From contig JBGQAL010000010.1 of NCBI GenBank assembly GCA_041494285.1, positions 1 to 32,668 of the forward strand: a stretch of 32,668 nucleotides of DNA. Reading direction: 5' to 3'. The notes below the pieces were generated by a model, which was not told the origin of the DNA, searched no databases, and was given only the letters and a program-made list of their open reading frames with translations. Positions within the stretch are counted from its first letter, which is position 1, and each line of letters opens with the position of its first letter. The position numbers and the translations under genes were made by a program. This document shows, piece by piece, positions 31,029 through 32,668 of this stretch. Source of the stretch: Fen-7 sp041494285. GTDB lineage: Archaea > Halobacteriota > Methanosarcinia > Methanotrichales > Methanotrichaceae.

Positions 31029-31097
31029 ATCACCACCGAAGCAATCCCAGTCTTAGCATATAAAGTTTACTTGATTAAAGACAAAATAAGTTTACTT
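31029..31097 (-). promoter_or_regulatory. promoter with paired operator-like repeats upstream of cbiMNQ
   Basis: On the minus strand CTTTATATGC (31056-31065) is a good TATA box, with GGTGATG (31029-31036) near the start codon. Upstream of and touching the TATA box, AAGTTTACTT occurs twice exactly (31063-31072 and 31088-31097), 25 bases apart. Each is itself a palindrome (AAGT-TT-ACTT). This looks like a pair of operator half-turn-spaced sites for a metal-responsive repressor. Confidence 0.6.
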
Positions 31098-31510
31098 CTC
31101 TTATGGTCACGATTGCTTGTGTTCAATCCAGTACAATACGCTGGTCATGTAGACCTAGAGAGCAAACAAGGCCACATAGACATCAAGCTGAGAGCTGACC
31201 ACGAAGAAGATCCACTTATTTCGAGGTGGTACAGGTCGTAAGCCCGACAGTCAGCCGTCCAGCTTGGCAACATTATGATTTCTAGAGCTTCAAACTGCAT
31301 GAGATAAATATCACTCTCAGCCGCATCGAAAGGTCAAACTCGTGAAACCTTGGAGTCCTATATACCAGGTCTAAGCTATGAGATCTGAGGGAACATAAGA
31401 CCGAGATCTATTTATCTCTGCGGCTGGTGATTGTCCTGATTCATGTTCGCCATCCGTAGGGAACAACATTACCCTCTAATTACTGTCATGCGATCAGGTG
31501 GAAAAATGAT
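31098..31510. other. intergenic stretch, no supported gene
   Basis: A plus-strand open frame through 31241 would start inside the cbiM promoter, and its end (PVQYAGHVDLESKQGHIDIK) has no known relatives that I recognise; it may be remnant sequence. TATTTATC near 31408-31415 is a TATA candidate for the gene at 31511, and AGGTGG (31495-31500) its ribosome site. Confidence 0.4.
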
Positions 31511-32008
31511 ATGCGTCTGCTAATATTTGCCTCAATTTTTGCGCTTATGGCCGTTGTAATCCCAGCTTCATGCAGCCCTCAGGTTGTATCTCTTGGCAGT
31601 CATAACATCTCCCTGGATTTCGGAGGGCAAAACATCACCGTTATGCCAACGGAATCAAGTTATGAGGATTGTCTTGGTGTAGCTACAAATTACACAAAAA
31701 TGGTAGACAACAACACTAATAGTTCGAGTTTTGCGTATCTATTCAGATATGATAGCCCACGCCCTGTCAGCGATTCCGAAAAGGAGTTGAAGAGCATCAT
31801 GGATGTTATGTGCGATAGGATGTCCATTCGGCCCTATGAAAATGGATATATCTCGACAGGGTCAGATCGTCTCGGAGGCCAGGCGCTCTGGGGCATCATA
31901 ACACCTCTAAACGTCAGAGATAATAATTACACGATCAGCGTTGAGGTTATTGCCTCGTTCAAGAACGGAACATTGAATGAACATATAGTGAAGACGGCCC
32001 AGTTATAA
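31511..32008 (+). CDS. secreted protein of unknown function
   Basis: A 165-residue protein, not recognised. Residues 1-22 form a signal peptide (MRLLIFASIFALMAVVIPAS, then C), possibly a lipobox-like end with C21. The mature part has several N-x-S/T sites (HNISLDF, QNITVMP, NYTKMV, NNTNSSS, NYTIS, NGTL), consistent with N-glycosylation outside the archaeal cell. Two further cysteines could pair (C54 region EDCLG and MCDRM). AGGTGG lies ten bases before the ATG. Single gene with its own upstream region. Confidence 0.75.
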   Translation: MRLLIFASIFALMAVVIPASCSPQVVSLGSHNISLDFGGQNITVMPTESSYEDCLGVATNYTKMVDNNTNSSSFAYLFRYDSPRPVSDSEKELKSIMDVMCDRMSIRPYENGYISTGSDRLGGQALWGIITPLNVRDNNYTISVEVIASFKNGTLNEHIVKTAQL

Positions 32009-32288
32009 CGTGCGGGTTTCTCATCCATGCACGTGAACATAGTCTCAAGATCGCTAAGCTTTGACAGCGAAAAGTTAGGCGCACTTGGAGTTTACTAGTA
32101 AGACCTGCATCGGCATCCAAATCTTTTTTGCTTAAGCAATTCCAATACTATTTAGGATATTAGTGTTGAAGGATGCACATAATCATTTCTGAGAAGGCTA
32201 ATCTAATTTGAGAATTATTACTGACAGCAAGATCAAGGAGCTTTTTGCAGGCGATAGCAAGTGAAAATAGAGATGGTGGGTGGATTGT

Positions 32289-32668
32289 ATGAGTGAGATC
32301 AGAAACGGTGTAGATGTGGACAAATTAAAAGAGATAATTAACGCTATGAAAGCAGATCCAGTTAAGGCTCAAGTCAAGTTTCAGGCTGAGACCAAATGGA
32401 TTAACTGTGCATACTCTAAAACAAAGATCAGAAATTTTACAGTGGAGGGAGATGAACCTATCTCCTACCTTGGAAGTAACAAAGTTCCCAACCCCGTGGA
32501 GACTATTCTAGCTGCCTTAGGCTCTTGTCTCGCAATTGGTTTCGCATATAATGCTGCAGCCAGAGGAATTAACTTAGAATCGCTAGATATCTCATTGGAA
32601 GGTAACTTAGACCTCCAGGGCTTCCTGGGCATATCCGACAACGTTAGGCCAGGTTATCAGAACATCAA
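32289..32668 (+). CDS. OsmC/Ohr-family protein (5' part, runs off the window)
   Basis: The frame starts at ATG 32289 behind GGTGGGTGG and stays open to the right edge (126 codons). It reads MSEIRNGVDVDKLKEIINAM, a middle FQAETKWINCAYSKTKIRNF, and NPVETILAALGSCLAIGFAY. The P..ll.AlGSCl......A...GI pattern is that of OsmC peroxiredoxin-like proteins; the cysteine in GSCLA is the first catalytic cysteine. The second lies beyond the window. Likely role: thiol-dependent removal of organic peroxides or a sulfur-related reaction. The 280-base gap before it (32009-32288) holds only an 18-codon frame at 32208-32264. Confidence 0.88.
   Translation, partial: MSEIRNGVDVDKLKEIINAMKADPVKAQVKFQAETKWINCAYSKTKIRNFTVEGDEPISYLGSNKVPNPVETILAALGSCLAIGFAYNAAARGINLESLDISLEGNLDLQGFLGISDNVRPGYQNI

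Noticed and set aside
31020..31241. 73-residue plus-strand frame upstream of the secreted protein gene
   Set aside because: Its start lies across the cbiM start codon and promoter, and it has no recognisable domain.
32208..32264. 18-codon frame starting TTG, reading RIITDSKIKELF
   Set aside because: Too short to support as a gene; perhaps a remnant or leader before the OsmC gene.

Overview
This window looks like a chromosomal segment of an aceticlastic methanogenic archaeon of the Methanosarcinales, probably close to Methanothrix (Methanosaeta). The evidence is a full archaeal acetyl-CoA decarbonylase/synthase (CODH/ACS) operon, formylmethanofuran dehydrogenase genes, archaeal cobamide genes (cobY, cobZ), an LSm protein, an aIF1/SUI1 factor and archaeal TATA-type promoters. 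The genus is an inference; the order is better supported.

Layout: (1) 1-1045: the 3' end of an insertion-sequence transposase, a tRNA-Leu(TAG) and a YkgJ-type cysteine-cluster protein. (2) 1132-4117, minus: fwdG-fwdB-fwdD-argF, joined with gaps of 0-1 base. (3) 4230-8723, plus: two large membrane-anchored von Willebrand A proteins, then aIF1. (4) 8782-10042, minus: a winged-helix protein with a four-cysteine cluster, LSm, a NifU C-terminal domain protein and a PII/CutA-like protein. (5) 10114-12304, plus: cobZ-cobS-cobY plus an unknown gene. (6) 12382-13267: a small secreted protein ending in GGGSCGCG and a decayed second copy; a third decayed copy lies at 24366-24555. (7) 13351-21833, minus: the CODH/ACS operon cdhA-cdhB-cdhC-(two tandem mini-genes)-cooC-cdhD-cdhE. 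(8) 22071-24324, plus: cobD, a separate cysteine-rich gene and cbiB. (9) 24325-28000: a low-density, partly decayed zone with a frameshifted methyltransferase, a truncated and a complete FmdE-like gene, and fragments. (10) 28114-31025: two convergent cobalt/nickel ECF transporter loci (cbiM plus a PDGLE protein; cbiM-cbiN-cbiQ), neither with an ATPase gene. (11) 31511-end: a secreted glycosylation-site-rich protein and the start of an OsmC-family gene.

The central theme is one-carbon metabolism and its cofactors. CODH/ACS needs nickel and a corrinoid. It is flanked by nucleotide-loop assembly (cobZ, cobS, cobY) on one side and aminopropanol-arm synthesis (cobD, cbiB) plus Co/Ni uptake on the other. 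The most interesting signal is inside the cdh operon. CdhC lacks the Ala/Pro linker and beta-type tail I recall from other archaeal CdhC proteins and instead ends in a winged-helix-like segment. Two free-standing mini-genes directly downstream encode that kind of tail, separated by a strong hairpin. A similar split appears in cobD, where the cysteine-rich C-terminal extension of the Methanosarcina enzyme is a separate overlapping gene here.
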